The notes: generated by a model not told the origin, from the letters alone. A stretch of 64,000 nucleotides of DNA from Citrobacter amalonaticus (GCF_001559075.2 NZ_CP014015.2:2790001-2854000), one strand, 5' to 3'; positions 9,478 through 18,833 are shown, numbered from the stretch's first letter. A program made the numbers and translations.

Positions 9478-10736
9478 TCAAGGCGACGGACAGAAAACTG
9501 GTAGTTGGACTGGAGATTGGCACCGCGAAGGTCGCCGCTTTAGTAGGGGAAGTTCTGCCCGACGGTATGGTCAATATCATTGGCGTGGGCAGTTGCCCGT
9601 CACGGGGGATGGATAAAGGCGGGGTTAACGACCTCGAATCCGTGGTGAAATGCGTACAGCGCGCCATTGACCAGGCAGAACTGATGGCAGATTGCCAAAT
9701 CTCCTCGGTCTATCTGGCGCTTTCGGGCAAACACATTAGCTGTCAGAATGAAATTGGCATGGTGCCGATTTCGGAAGAAGAAGTGACGCAGGAAGACGTG
9801 GAAAACGTCGTGCATACCGCGAAGTCTGTACGCGTTCGCGATGAGCACCGTGTGTTGCACGTCATCCCGCAGGAATATGCGATTGACTATCAGGAAGGGA
9901 TTAAAAACCCGGTCGGTCTTTCCGGTGTGCGTATGCAGGCTAAAGTGCATTTGATCACCTGCCACAACGATATGGCGAAGAACATTGTTAAAGCCGTGGA
10001 ACGTTGTGGCCTGAAAGTTGACCAACTGATATTCGCCGGACTGGCGGCCAGTTATTCCGTATTGACGGAAGATGAACGCGAACTGGGCGTCTGCGTCGTC
10101 GATATTGGTGGTGGTACAATGGACATCGCCGTTTATACTGGCGGGGCTTTGCGCCACACCAAAGTGATCCCTTATGCAGGGAATGTGGTCACCAGCGACA
10201 TTGCGTATGCCTTCGGTACGCCGCCGAGCGACGCCGAAGCGATTAAAGTTCGTCACGGCTGTGCGCTGGGATCCATCGTCGGGAAAGACGAAAGCGTTGA
10301 AGTGCCAAGCGTGGGCGGGCGTCCGCCGCGCAGTCTGCAACGACAGACGCTGGCAGAGGTGATTGAGCCGCGTTATACCGAACTGCTCAACCTGGTCAAC
10401 GAAGAGATATTGCAATTACAGGAACAGCTTCGCCAGCAGGGTGTGAAACATCATCTGGCGGCGGGGATTGTACTGACCGGTGGCGCGGCGCAAATTGAAG
10501 GGCTTGCCGCCTGTGCCCAGCGCGTGTTCCATACGCAAGTGCGTATCGGCGCGCCGCTGAATATTACCGGTCTGACGGATTACGCTCAGGAGCCGTATTA
10601 CTCAACGGCGGTGGGGCTGCTTCACTACGGGAAAGAGTCCCATTTAAGTGGTGAAGCTGAAGTAGAGAAGCGTGTTACGGCTTCAGTTGGCTCTTGGATT
10701 AAACGTCTTAATAGCTGGCTGCGAAAAGAGTTTTAA
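9474..10736 (+). CDS. ftsA: Actin-like division protein FtsA
   Basis: 420 aa, as in E. coli. FtsA is an actin/HSP70-fold ATPase that tethers FtsZ to the inner membrane and recruits the divisome. The phosphate loops VVGLEIGTAKV near residue 10 and VVDIGGGTMD near 209 are present, as is the C-terminal amphipathic helix (IKRLNSWLRKEF) used for membrane targeting. The start overlaps ftsQ. A 61-base gap with a hairpin separates it from ftsZ. Confidence 0.97.
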   Translation: MIKATDRKLVVGLEIGTAKVAALVGEVLPDGMVNIIGVGSCPSRGMDKGGVNDLESVVKCVQRAIDQAELMADCQISSVYLALSGKHISCQNEIGMVPISEEEVTQEDVENVVHTAKSVRVRDEHRVLHVIPQEYAIDYQEGIKNPVGLSGVRMQAKVHLITCHNDMAKNIVKAVERCGLKVDQLIFAGLAASYSVLTEDERELGVCVVDIGGGTMDIAVYTGGALRHTKVIPYAGNVVTSDIAYAFGTPPSDAEAIKVRHGCALGSIVGKDESVEVPSVGGRPPRSLQRQTLAEVIEPRYTELLNLVNEEILQLQEQLRQQGVKHHLAAGIVLTGGAAQIEGLAACAQRVFHTQVRIGAPLNITGLTDYAQEPYYSTAVGLLHYGKESHLSGEAEVEKRVTASVGSWIKRLNSWLRKEF

Positions 10737-10743
10737 TTTTTTA

Positions 10744-10769
10744 TGAGGCCGGCGAAAATTACGGCCTCA
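10744..10769 (+). other. Hairpin between ftsA and ftsZ
   Basis: A 7-base perfect stem, TGAGGCC with GGCCTCA, with a 12-base loop lies in the ftsA-ftsZ gap. No T run follows, so it is unlikely to be a strong terminator. It may affect mRNA processing or partial termination before ftsZ (inference). Confidence 0.5.
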
Positions 10770-10797
10770 GGCGACAGGCACAACGGAGAGAGAAACT

Positions 10798-11949
10798 ATG
10801 TTTGAACCTATGGAACTGACCAACGACGCGGTGATTAAAGTCATCGGCGTCGGTGGCGGCGGCGGTAACGCCGTTGAACACATGGTGCGCGAGCGCATTG
10901 AGGGTGTTGAATTCTTCGCGGTAAATACCGACGCTCAGGCGTTGCGAAAGACGGCGGTTGGCCAGACTATTCAGATCGGTAGCGGTATTACCAAAGGTCT
11001 GGGTGCGGGTGCGAACCCGGAAGTCGGTCGCAATGCAGCAGACGAAGATCGTGAAGCTCTGCGTGCAGCGCTTGACGGTGCAGACATGGTGTTTATCGCA
11101 GCTGGCATGGGCGGCGGTACCGGTACCGGTGCAGCGCCAGTGGTTGCTGAAGTGGCGAAAGATTTAGGGATCCTGACCGTTGCGGTCGTGACCAAGCCTT
11201 TCAATTTTGAAGGCAAAAAGCGTATGGCTTTCGCGGAGCAGGGGATCACTGAGCTGTCCAAGCATGTGGACTCGCTGATCACCATCCCGAACGACAAACT
11301 GCTGAAAGTCCTGGGACGTGGTATCTCCCTGCTCGACGCGTTTGGCGCGGCGAACGACGTGCTGAAAGGCGCAGTTCAGGGCATCGCGGAACTGATTACC
11401 CGTCCGGGCCTGATGAACGTCGACTTTGCTGACGTGCGCACCGTGATGTCCGAAATGGGCTACGCGATGATGGGTTCTGGCGTGGCAAGCGGTGAAGACC
11501 GTGCAGAAGAAGCCGCTGAAATGGCGATCTCTTCTCCGCTGCTGGAAGATATCGATCTGTCCGGCGCGCGTGGCGTACTGGTCAACATCACTGCGGGCTT
11601 CGACCTGCGTCTGGATGAGTTCGAAACCGTGGGTAACACCATCCGTGCCTTTGCATCGGATAACGCGACCGTGGTGATCGGTACCTCTCTGGACCCGGAT
11701 ATGAACGACGAGCTGCGCGTGACCGTTGTTGCTACCGGTATCGGTATGGACAAGCGTCCTGAAATCACCCTGGTCACCAACAAACAGGTGCAGCAACCGG
11801 TGATGGATCGTTACCAGCAGCATGGCATGGCGCCGTTGACGCAAGAGCAGAAACCGGTCGCGAAAGTGGTGAACGACAATACGCCGCAAACTGCGAAAGA
11901 GCCGGATTATCTGGATATCCCTGCGTTCCTGCGTAAGCAAGCCGATTAA
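10798..11949 (+). CDS. ftsZ: Cell division GTPase FtsZ
   Basis: 383 aa, as in E. coli. FtsZ is the tubulin-like GTPase that forms the Z ring. The tubulin signature GGGTGTG is near residues 104-110 and the NLDFADV-type T7 region (NVDFADVRTVM) near 207. The C-terminal conserved tail DYLDIPAFLRKQAD that binds ZipA, FtsA and MinC is intact. A good ribosome site (GGAGAG at 10785-10790) precedes the ATG. Confidence 0.98.
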   Translation: MFEPMELTNDAVIKVIGVGGGGGNAVEHMVRERIEGVEFFAVNTDAQALRKTAVGQTIQIGSGITKGLGAGANPEVGRNAADEDREALRAALDGADMVFIAAGMGGGTGTGAAPVVAEVAKDLGILTVAVVTKPFNFEGKKRMAFAEQGITELSKHVDSLITIPNDKLLKVLGRGISLLDAFGAANDVLKGAVQGIAELITRPGLMNVDFADVRTVMSEMGYAMMGSGVASGEDRAEEAAEMAISSPLLEDIDLSGARGVLVNITAGFDLRLDEFETVGNTIRAFASDNATVVIGTSLDPDMNDELRVTVVATGIGMDKRPEITLVTNKQVQQPVMDRYQQHGMAPLTQEQKPVAKVVNDNTPQTAKEPDYLDIPAFLRKQAD

Positions 11950-12049
11950 GAATAGGCTGGAATTTGGGATTCGAGGCTCTTTGTGCTAAACTGGCCCACC
12001 GAATGTATAGTACACTTCGGTTGGATAGGTAATTTGGCGAGATTATACG

Positions 12050-12967
12050 ATGATCAAACAAAGGACACTTAAACGTATCGTTCAGGCGACTGGCGTCGGT
12101 TTACATACCGGCAAGAAAGTCACCCTGACATTACGCCCTGCGCCGGCCAACACCGGGGTCATCTATCGTCGCACCGACTTGAATCCACCGGTAGATTTCC
12201 CGGCCGATGCCAAATCTGTGCGTGATACCATGCTCTGTACGTGTCTGGTTAATGAGCATGATGTACGGATTTCAACCGTTGAGCACCTTAACGCTGCTCT
12301 GGCGGGTCTGGGTATCGATAACATTGTTATCGAAGTCGATGCTCCGGAAATCCCGATCATGGATGGCAGTGCTGCTCCGTTTGTCTACCTGCTGCTTGAT
12401 GCCGGTATTGAAGAACTGAACAGTGCCAAGAAATTTGTTCGCATCAAAGAGACCGTTCGGGTCGAAGATGGCGACAAGTGGGCCGAGTTCAAACCGTACA
12501 ATGGTTTTACGTTGGATTTCACCATCGACTTTAACCATCCGGCGATCGACTCCAGCACTCAGCGCTATGCGATGAATTTCTCTGCTGATGCATTCATGCG
12601 CCAGATCAGCCGCGCGCGTACTTTCGGTTTCATGCGTGATATCGAATATCTGCAGTCCCGAGGCCTGTGCCTGGGCGGTAGCTTCGATTGTGCCATCGTT
12701 GTTGACGATTATCGCGTACTGAACGAAGACGGCCTGCGTTTTGAAGATGAATTCGTTCGTCACAAAATGCTCGACGCCATTGGCGACCTGTTCATGTGTG
12801 GTCACAACATTATCGGTGCATTTACCGCGTACAAATCCGGTCATGCGCTGAATAACAAATTGCTGCAGGCTGTCCTGGCAAAACAGGAAGCCTGGGAATA
12901 TGTGACCTTCCAGGACGACGCAGAACTGCCGCTGGCTTTCAAAGCGCCTTCGACCGTACTGGCATAA
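12050..12967 (+). CDS. lpxC: UDP-3-O-acyl-GlcNAc deacetylase
   Basis: 305 aa, as in E. coli. LpxC is the zinc enzyme that commits UDP-3-O-acyl-GlcNAc to lipid A synthesis. The zinc ligands His79, His238 and Asp242 are all present, in STVEHLNAAL and RHKMLDAIGD. The C-terminus ends in the FtsH degradation tail type LAFKAPSTVLA, so proteolytic control is probably retained. The 100-base gap after ftsZ probably carries the lpxC promoter. A terminator follows. Confidence 0.97.
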   Translation: MIKQRTLKRIVQATGVGLHTGKKVTLTLRPAPANTGVIYRRTDLNPPVDFPADAKSVRDTMLCTCLVNEHDVRISTVEHLNAALAGLGIDNIVIEVDAPEIPIMDGSAAPFVYLLLDAGIEELNSAKKFVRIKETVRVEDGDKWAEFKPYNGFTLDFTIDFNHPAIDSSTQRYAMNFSADAFMRQISRARTFGFMRDIEYLQSRGLCLGGSFDCAIVVDDYRVLNEDGLRFEDEFVRHKMLDAIGDLFMCGHNIIGAFTAYKSGHALNNKLLQAVLAKQEAWEYVTFQDDAELPLAFKAPSTVLA

Positions 12968-12990
12968 CGACACAGGTTGTCGCATAAATT

Positions 12991-13046
12991 CGACTGGTTA
13001 ATCTGGCACTCTCTCCGGCCAGGTAAGCCAGTCGTTTTTTTTGGCA
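12991..13046 (+). terminator. Terminator after lpxC
   Basis: The outer stem CGACTGG pairs with CCAGTCG at 13028-13034, and an inner CTGGC/GCCAG stem lies between them. A run of eight T follows. This fits a branched or alternative intrinsic terminator closing the dcw/lpxC transcript. Confidence 0.75.
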
Positions 13047-13243
13047 TTTTTCTGCCCTGCCTGTTGCCAAAAGCGCCTTTCGGTTGTGTGCTTTCGCGTA
13101 CTGAATCGCGATGCCGTGCGAACGCTGCTTTCTTAAGCACTTTTACCTGCAACTTCTCATCAATACTGCTGTAGTGCCTGCGCATTAATGATAAGATTTG
13201 TGCGCAAAAACGTTTTGAATAACACGATTGGGATGGCAATAAC

Positions 13244-13750
13244 GTGAGTGGAATACTGACGCGCTGGCGACAGTTAGGTAGACGCTACTTCTGGCCGCAT
13301 CTCTTATTAGGGATGGTCGCGGCGAGTTTTGGCTTGCCCGCGCTCGGAAATGCCGTTGAGCCGACTACGCCGGCAAAGGCGACAGCCAGTAGCCACGAAC
13401 AACGCGTTAAAGTTAATTTCAGCCAACTGGCGCTGCTGGAAGCGAGCAATCGTCGCCCCAATTTCACCGTCGATTACTGGCATCAGCATGCTATTCGTAC
13501 GGTCATTCGTCATCTTTCCTTCGCAATGGCGCCACAGGCGCTGCCCGTTGCTGAAGAACCATTACCGCTTCAGGCGCACCATTTAGCCTTACTGAACACG
13601 CTCAGCGCGATGCTGACGCAGGAAGGTACGCCCCCGGCAAGTGCGTCGCGCGTAACGTATGCCCATTTCACGCCTCAGGCCGTATTCACCGTTCCCGCCT
13701 GGATCAGTCAGGCGCAAGGGATACGCGCCGGCCCTCAACGCCTCAGCTAA
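13244..13750 (+). CDS. secM: Secretion monitor SecM (arrest peptide)
   Basis: 168 aa from a GTG start, against 170 aa in E. coli. SecM is exported and senses Sec activity; when export slows, its C-terminus stalls the ribosome and exposes the secA ribosome site. An N-terminal signal-like helix lies near residues 20-36. The arrest code is intact: Phe148, Trp153-Ile154 and GIRAGP at 159-164. The middle of the protein differs from E. coli, as usual for this family. secA starts 63 bases downstream on the same transcript. Confidence 0.94.
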   Translation: MSGILTRWRQLGRRYFWPHLLLGMVAASFGLPALGNAVEPTTPAKATASSHEQRVKVNFSQLALLEASNRRPNFTVDYWHQHAIRTVIRHLSFAMAPQALPVAEEPLPLQAHHLALLNTLSAMLTQEGTPPASASRVTYAHFTPQAVFTVPAWISQAQGIRAGPQRLS

Positions 13751-13780
13751 AAAACCCAATAAACTTCAATACATTATTAT

Positions 13781-13813
13781 GACCCCACATCGCGGGGCGT
13801 TTGAGATTTCAAT
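13781..13813 (+). promoter_or_regulatory. secA translation control region downstream of the SecM arrest site
   Basis: The secM-secA gap holds GACCCCACATCGCGGGGCG, in which CCCC pairs with GGGG, followed by TTTGAGA just before the secA ATG. In E. coli the corresponding helix hides the secA ribosome site until SecM stalls. The exact pairing here was judged by eye, so the helix boundaries are approximate. Confidence 0.55.
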
Positions 13814-16519
13814 ATGCTAATCAAATTATTAACGAAAGTATTCGGTAGCCGTAACGATCGTACGTTACGTCGTATGCGTAAAGCGGTTGCAGTGATCAAT
13901 GCCATGGAACCGGAGATGGAAAAACTCTCCGATGACGAACTGAAAGCGAAAACCGGTGAATTCCGTGCGCGTCTGGAAAAAGGCGAAAGCGTGGAGAGTC
14001 TGATCCCGGAAGCGTTTGCTGTCGTACGTGAAGCCAGTAAGCGCGTGTTCGGCATGCGTCACTTCGACGTTCAGTTGCTCGGTGGGATGGTCCTTAACGA
14101 TCGCTGCATCGCGGAAATGCGTACCGGTGAAGGTAAAACCCTGACTGCAACGCTGCCCGCTTATCTGAACGCGCTGAGCGGCAAAGGCGTTCACGTGGTT
14201 ACCGTGAACGACTATCTGGCACAACGTGACGCCGAAAACAACCGTCCGCTGTTTGAATTCCTCGGTATGACCGTCGGTATCAACCTGCCGGGTATGCCTG
14301 CGCCAGCCAAGCGCGAAGCCTACGCTGCGGACATTACTTACGGTACCAACAACGAATATGGCTTTGACTATCTGCGTGACAACATGGCGTTCAGCCCTGA
14401 AGAGCGCGTACAGCGTAAACTGCACTATGCGCTGGTGGATGAGGTCGACTCCATCCTGATCGATGAAGCGCGTACGCCGCTGATCATTTCCGGACCGGCT
14501 GAAGACAGCTCGGAAATGTACAAGAAAGTGAACAAAATCATCCCGCATCTGGTTCGCCAGGAGAAAGAAGACTCCGACAGTTTCCAGGGTGAAGGTCACT
14601 TTTCTGTGGATGAAAAGGCGCGCCAGGTTAACCTGACCGAACGTGGTCTGGTACTGATTGAAGAACTGCTGGTGAAAGAAGGCATTATGGATGAAGGTGA
14701 GTCTTTGTACTCTCCGGGCAACATCATGCTGATGCACCACGTGACCGCTGCGCTGCGCGCGCACGCGCTGTTCACCCGCGACGTTGACTACATCGTAAAA
14801 GACGGCGAAGTCATCATCGTTGACGAACACACTGGTCGTACCATGCAGGGCCGTCGCTGGTCTGATGGTCTGCACCAGGCTGTTGAAGCGAAAGAGGGCG
14901 TGGATATCCAGAACGAGAACCAGACGCTGGCCTCGATCACCTTCCAGAACTACTTCCGTCTGTATGAAAAACTGGCCGGTATGACCGGTACGGCAGATAC
15001 CGAAGCGTTCGAATTTAGCTCAATCTACAAACTGGATACCGTGGTGGTGCCGACCAACCGTCCGATGATCCGTAAGGATATGCCGGATCTGGTCTACATG
15101 ACCGAAGCGGAAAAAATTCAGGCCATTATTGAAGATATTAAAGAGCGTACCGCCAATGGTCAGCCGGTACTGGTGGGGACTATCTCCATTGAGAAATCCG
15201 AAGTGGTTTCTAACGAACTGACCAAAGCGGGTATCAAGCACAACGTTCTGAACGCCAAATTCCACGCTAACGAAGCGGCTATCGTCGCGCAGGCGGGCTA
15301 TCCGGCGGCGGTGACCATCGCCACCAACATGGCCGGTCGTGGTACCGATATTGTGCTGGGCGGTAGCTGGCAGGCCGAAGTGGCCGCGCTGGAAAACCCA
15401 ACGCCAGAGCAGATTGCACAGATTAAAGCCGACTGGCAGGTTCGCCATGAAGCGGTGCTGGCGTCCGGTGGTCTGCACATCATCGGTACTGAGCGTCATG
15501 AATCTCGTCGTATCGATAACCAGCTGCGCGGTCGTTCCGGTCGTCAGGGGGATGCGGGTTCTTCGCGTTTCTACCTGTCAATGGAAGATGCGTTGATGCG
15601 TATTTTTGCCTCTGACCGCGTGTCCGGGATGATGCGTAAACTGGGGATGAAACCGGGCGAGGCTATTGAGCACCCGTGGGTCACCAAAGCGATTGCTAAC
15701 GCGCAGCGTAAAGTGGAAAGCCGCAACTTCGATATTCGTAAGCAACTGCTGGAATACGATGATGTCGCCAACGATCAGCGTCGCGCGATCTATACCCAGC
15801 GTAACGAACTGCTGGATGTGAGCGACGTTAGCGAAACCATCAACAGCATTCGTGAAGACGTGTTCAAAACGACCATTGATGCCTACATTCCGCCGCAGTC
15901 TCTGGAAGAAATGTGGGATATCCCGGGCCTGCAGGAACGCCTGAAAAATGACTTTGATCTGGAGATGCCGATTGCAGAATGGCTGGATAAAGAGCCGGAG
16001 CTGCATGAAGAGACGCTGCGTGAGCGTATTCTGGCGCAGGCCATCGAAGTGTATCAGCGCAAAGAAGAAGTGGTTGGCGCAGAGATGATGCGTCACTTCG
16101 AAAAAGGGGTCATGCTGCAAACGCTCGATTCCCTGTGGAAAGAGCACCTGGCGGCGATGGATTACCTGCGTCAGGGGATCCATCTGCGTGGCTATGCGCA
16201 GAAAGATCCGAAGCAGGAATATAAGCGCGAATCCTTCTCGATGTTTGCCTCTATGCTGGAATCACTGAAATACGAAGTGATCAGTACGCTGAGCAAAGTT
16301 CAGGTTCGCATGCCGGAAGAAGTTGAAGCCATGGAGCAGCAGCGTCGTGAAGAAGCTGAGCGCTTAGCACAGATGCAACAACTCAGCCATCAGGATGACG
16401 ACAGCGCCGCGGCGGCCGATCTGGCGGCACAAACGGGCGAGCGTAAAGTGGGTCGTAACGATCCATGCCCGTGTGGTTCTGGTAAAAAATACAAACAGTG
16501 CCACGGCCGTCTGAGCTAA
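13814..16519 (+). CDS. secA: Preprotein translocase ATPase SecA
   Basis: 901 aa, as in E. coli. SecA drives preproteins through SecYEG. The first nucleotide-binding fold has MRTGEGKT near residue 102 and VDEVDSILIDEAR near 206. The preprotein cross-linking, second helicase-like (GRGTDIVLGG) and C-terminal regions are present. The zinc tail has Cys885, Cys887, Cys896 and His897 for SecB binding. Translation is probably controlled by SecM. A terminator lies just before mutT. Confidence 0.98.
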   Translation: MLIKLLTKVFGSRNDRTLRRMRKAVAVINAMEPEMEKLSDDELKAKTGEFRARLEKGESVESLIPEAFAVVREASKRVFGMRHFDVQLLGGMVLNDRCIAEMRTGEGKTLTATLPAYLNALSGKGVHVVTVNDYLAQRDAENNRPLFEFLGMTVGINLPGMPAPAKREAYAADITYGTNNEYGFDYLRDNMAFSPEERVQRKLHYALVDEVDSILIDEARTPLIISGPAEDSSEMYKKVNKIIPHLVRQEKEDSDSFQGEGHFSVDEKARQVNLTERGLVLIEELLVKEGIMDEGESLYSPGNIMLMHHVTAALRAHALFTRDVDYIVKDGEVIIVDEHTGRTMQGRRWSDGLHQAVEAKEGVDIQNENQTLASITFQNYFRLYEKLAGMTGTADTEAFEFSSIYKLDTVVVPTNRPMIRKDMPDLVYMTEAEKIQAIIEDIKERTANGQPVLVGTISIEKSEVVSNELTKAGIKHNVLNAKFHANEAAIVAQAGYPAAVTIATNMAGRGTDIVLGGSWQAEVAALENPTPEQIAQIKADWQVRHEAVLASGGLHIIGTERHESRRIDNQLRGRSGRQGDAGSSRFYLSMEDALMRIFASDRVSGMMRKLGMKPGEAIEHPWVTKAIANAQRKVESRNFDIRKQLLEYDDVANDQRRAIYTQRNELLDVSDVSETINSIREDVFKTTIDAYIPPQSLEEMWDIPGLQERLKNDFDLEMPIAEWLDKEPELHEETLRERILAQAIEVYQRKEEVVGAEMMRHFEKGVMLQTLDSLWKEHLAAMDYLRQGIHLRGYAQKDPKQEYKRESFSMFASMLESLKYEVISTLSKVQVRMPEEVEAMEQQRREEAERLAQMQQLSHQDDDSAAAADLAAQTGERKVGRNDPCPCGSGKKYKQCHGRLS

Positions 16520-16537
16520 GGTCTGCATCATAACGAT

Positions 16538-16564
16538 AAGGCGCAGGAAACTGCGCCTTTTTTA
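16538..16564 (+). terminator. Terminator after secA
   Basis: A perfect 9-base stem AAGGCGCAG/CTGCGCCTT with a GAAA loop is followed by a T run reaching 16564. mutT begins 14 bases later, so mutT expression would need read-through or a nearby promoter. Confidence 0.85.
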
Positions 16565-16577
16565 TGGATACGACAAT

Positions 16578-16970
16578 ATGAAAAAACTGAACATCGCGGT
16601 TGGGATTATTCGTAATCCGTATAACGAAATCTTTATCACCCAGCGTGCGGTCGATGCGCACATGGCGAACAAACTGGAATTTCCAGGCGGAAAAATTGAG
16701 GCCGGAGAGACGCCGGAGCAGGCACTGAGCCGCGAGCTACAGGAAGAGGTGGGCATTACGCCGGTAGATGCCAGGCTTTTCGAGAAGCTGGAGTATCAGT
16801 TTCCGGACAGGCATATCACGCTGTGGTTCTGGCTGGTTGAAAGCTGGAAAGGCGAGCCGTGGGGGAAAGAGGGGCAACCTGGAAAATGGATGGCCGCCGG
16901 GACGTTGCAGGCGGAGGATTTCCCTCCGGCGAATGAACCCGTGATTGCGAAGTTAAAACAAAACCTGTAG
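16578..16970 (+). CDS. mutT: 8-oxo-dGTP diphosphatase MutT
   Basis: 130 aa, close to the E. coli length of 129. MutT hydrolyses 8-oxo-dGTP and prevents A:T to C:G transversions. The Nudix box is complete: Gly38, Glu44, Arg52-Glu53, Glu56-Glu57 and Gly59. The gene follows the secA terminator by 14 bases. Its TAG stop lies inside the start of a REP-like repeat. Confidence 0.96.
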   Translation: MKKLNIAVGIIRNPYNEIFITQRAVDAHMANKLEFPGGKIEAGETPEQALSRELQEEVGITPVDARLFEKLEYQFPDRHITLWFWLVESWKGEPWGKEGQPGKWMAAGTLQAEDFPPANEPVIAKLKQNL

Positions 16971-17003
16971 GCCGGATGAGGCGACGTCGTCATCCGGTAA
17001 CGC
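16967..17003 (+). repeat. REP-like palindrome overlapping the mutT stop
   Basis: GTAGGCCGGATGAGGCG followed by a short loop and CGTCATCCGG matches the enterobacterial REP/PU pattern (GCCGGATG...CATCCGGC type). It sits between the convergent genes mutT and yacG and shares the mutT stop codon. Confidence 0.75.
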
Positions 17004-17040
17004 GCGGTGGGGGCGTATTGATCCCCCACACCGTCTCTGT

Positions 17041-17235
17041 TTACTCTTTCGTTTCGCTCCAGTCGTCGCTGTCGGAAAGATCGCCGCGGCTGGCAATACG
17101 TTTCTCTTCAGCGGCCCATTCACCTAAATCGATCAACTGACAACGTTTGGAACAAAACGGGCGGAATGGACTGACTTCACCCCATACAACCGTTTTGCCG
17201 CAGGTGGGGCAATTAACGGTGATCGTCTCAGACAT
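17041..17235 (-). CDS. yacG: Zinc protein YacG, DNA gyrase inhibitor
   Basis: 64 aa, close to the E. coli length of 65. Four cysteines at residues 9, 12, 28 and 32 form the CxxC...CxxxC zinc site. In E. coli YacG binds GyrB and inhibits gyrase. The acidic C-terminal tail is also typical. It is the last gene of the minus-strand run coaE-zapD-yacG and starts 9 bases after zapD. Confidence 0.93.
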   Translation of the reverse strand: MSETITVNCPTCGKTVVWGEVSPFRPFCSKRCQLIDLGEWAAEEKRIASRGDLSDSDDWSETKE

Positions 17236-17244
17236 CTTAACTCC

Positions 17245-17988
17245 TTAACAGCAGGCCAGTTCGAAATCGAGGCGCTCAGGTACCATGCCATTGTCGCTAT
17301 CGAGCGGCATAAAACGGATCGCAAAACGGCTCTTGTGGCCGGAAATTTGCGGATAAAGCTGTAGACCCAACGGCAACTGCAGGCGCAGTAAATCCGCGTC
17401 GTCCCCGTTGTCCTGATAAAAACCGTTCAGGCTGGTTTGTTTACGGAACGGTGCCGAGTTGCGAATTAAATCGAGGATCAGAGTCAGTGCCTGATTCAGC
17501 GGGTTCAGACTGGCAAGCCAGCTATCGACCTGCGCATCGCGCTGTGCCTGCGGCATATGCAGCCAGATATGCAGCGTCGGTAAATCAAAGCTGCAACAAC
17601 CGCCAGGAATACTCAGACGCTGGCGGACCAGGGCAATCAGCCGATCCTCACGCAAGAATTGTCCCATCCGCGGGGCGGAAATTAAAATACTGCCGGCCAT
17701 TTTTAGCTGCTGGCGCAGAGCATCAATACGGCTCTGGTCGACGCCCGGGACTTCTGTCCATGCCTGAAGTTTACGCTGCTGGCGCTCAAGCTCTTTCAGT
17801 AATTCTGTACGCACTTCACCACGTTCGAATACGTCCAACAAATCTCCGGCATTGCGAAAGAAGTGCAGGGCATCTGAACTCTCTGCAATCGGTAAGCGTG
17901 CAGAGAGTTGTTGAATCAAAAACTCAATGCGCAACCACGTGCGCATCTTCTCATTGAGAGGGTGTTCAAAAAGGACCTGGGTGTGCAT
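17245..17988 (-). CDS. zapD: FtsZ-associated protein ZapD
   Basis: 247 aa, as in E. coli (formerly yacF). ZapD binds the FtsZ C-terminal tail and cross-links FtsZ filaments. It starts MHTQVLFEHPLNEKMRTWLR, the usual N-terminus, and ends in a beta-rich domain with two cysteines. Its start overlaps the coaE stop by one base, so translation is probably coupled. Confidence 0.95.
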   Translation of the reverse strand: MHTQVLFEHPLNEKMRTWLRIEFLIQQLSARLPIAESSDALHFFRNAGDLLDVFERGEVRTELLKELERQQRKLQAWTEVPGVDQSRIDALRQQLKMAGSILISAPRMGQFLREDRLIALVRQRLSIPGGCCSFDLPTLHIWLHMPQAQRDAQVDSWLASLNPLNQALTLILDLIRNSAPFRKQTSLNGFYQDNGDDADLLRLQLPLGLQLYPQISGHKSRFAIRFMPLDSDNGMVPERLDFELACC

Positions 17989-18608
17989 TACGGTTTTTCC
18001 TGTGAGACAAACTGCGACGCAAGCTGGAGATAACGTGCGTGCAGGCGGGCGACATCCGACATGATGGAGTCTGGTGCGCCATTATTATCAATAACATCGT
18101 CTGCCACGGCAAGGCGCGCTTCACGCGTCGCCTGGGCAGCGAGAATCTGTTCAACGTGTGCGCGCGTAACGTCATCGCGCTGCATGGTCCGGGAAAGCTG
18201 CGTCTCGGGGGTGACATCGACCACGAGCACGCGATTTGCCTGGCGATAAAGGCCGTTTTCAACCAGTAATGGCACCACCCACAGCACATAGGCAGACGTC
18301 GCCTGTTGCAACTGACGTCGGGTCTCCTGCTGGATGAGCGGATGAAGTAAGGCACTGAGCCAGGCCTTCTCTTGCGGATCAGCAAAAATCCGTTCGCGAA
18401 GCCGCCGACGATGCAGCGTGCCGTCTGCGGCAATCAGTTCAGGGCCAAAATGTGCCGCAATCGCATCCAGCGCAGGCTTGCCCGGTTCGACCACCTGGCG
18501 GGCAATAATATCTGCGTCAATTATCTGAATTCCGAGGTCAGCAAAGGCATTTGCAACGGTGCTTTTACCACTGCCAATGCCGCCAGTTAAGGCTACTGTA
18601 TACCTCAT
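17988..18608 (-). CDS. coaE: Dephospho-CoA kinase
   Basis: 206 aa, as in E. coli. CoaE phosphorylates dephospho-CoA in the last step of CoA synthesis. The P-loop GGIGSGKST is at residues 9-17, and the DADIIARQVVEPG segment near 36 is the substrate region. It is the first gene of the coaE-zapD-yacG run and is divergent from guaC across a 225-base gap. Confidence 0.96.
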   Translation of the reverse strand: MRYTVALTGGIGSGKSTVANAFADLGIQIIDADIIARQVVEPGKPALDAIAAHFGPELIAADGTLHRRRLRERIFADPQEKAWLSALLHPLIQQETRRQLQQATSAYVLWVVPLLVENGLYRQANRVLVVDVTPETQLSRTMQRDDVTRAHVEQILAAQATREARLAVADDVIDNNGAPDSIMSDVARLHARYLQLASQFVSQEKP

Positions 18609-18749
18609 AAGCTCGGTTCCCGGGAATTCATTATGATAATCAATTGGTTGAAAGTTGAACGTACACTGGCGATGATGACTCAGGGCGTGCCCGCCATTCG
18701 CCAGGTAAATTTATGGGATTGTAGCGTAAAAAAAGAGAATTTCGCAGTC

Positions 18750-18777
18750 TTGCGCGGCATTGATTAGTGCGTATGAT
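18750..18777 (+). promoter_or_regulatory. Candidate sigma-70 promoter of guaC
   Basis: TTGCGC at 18750-18755 and TATGAT at 18772-18777 are separated by 16 bases and lie about 56 bases before the guaC ATG. This is the best -35/-10 pair in the coaE-guaC gap by eye; no start site has been mapped here. Confidence 0.45.
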
Positions 18778-18833
18778 AGCGTCACTGGAGTTGCGCTCTC
18801 ATACTAATAGCCCTTAACCCCAGGAATCCGCAC

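Noticed and set aside
9600..10415. A 271-codon open frame antisense to ftsA, and similar long ones in secA, acnB and aceF
   Set aside because: Each is the shadow of a conserved essential gene with matching family length and motifs. The antisense products are low-complexity and His/Gln/Arg-rich, typical of shadow translation.
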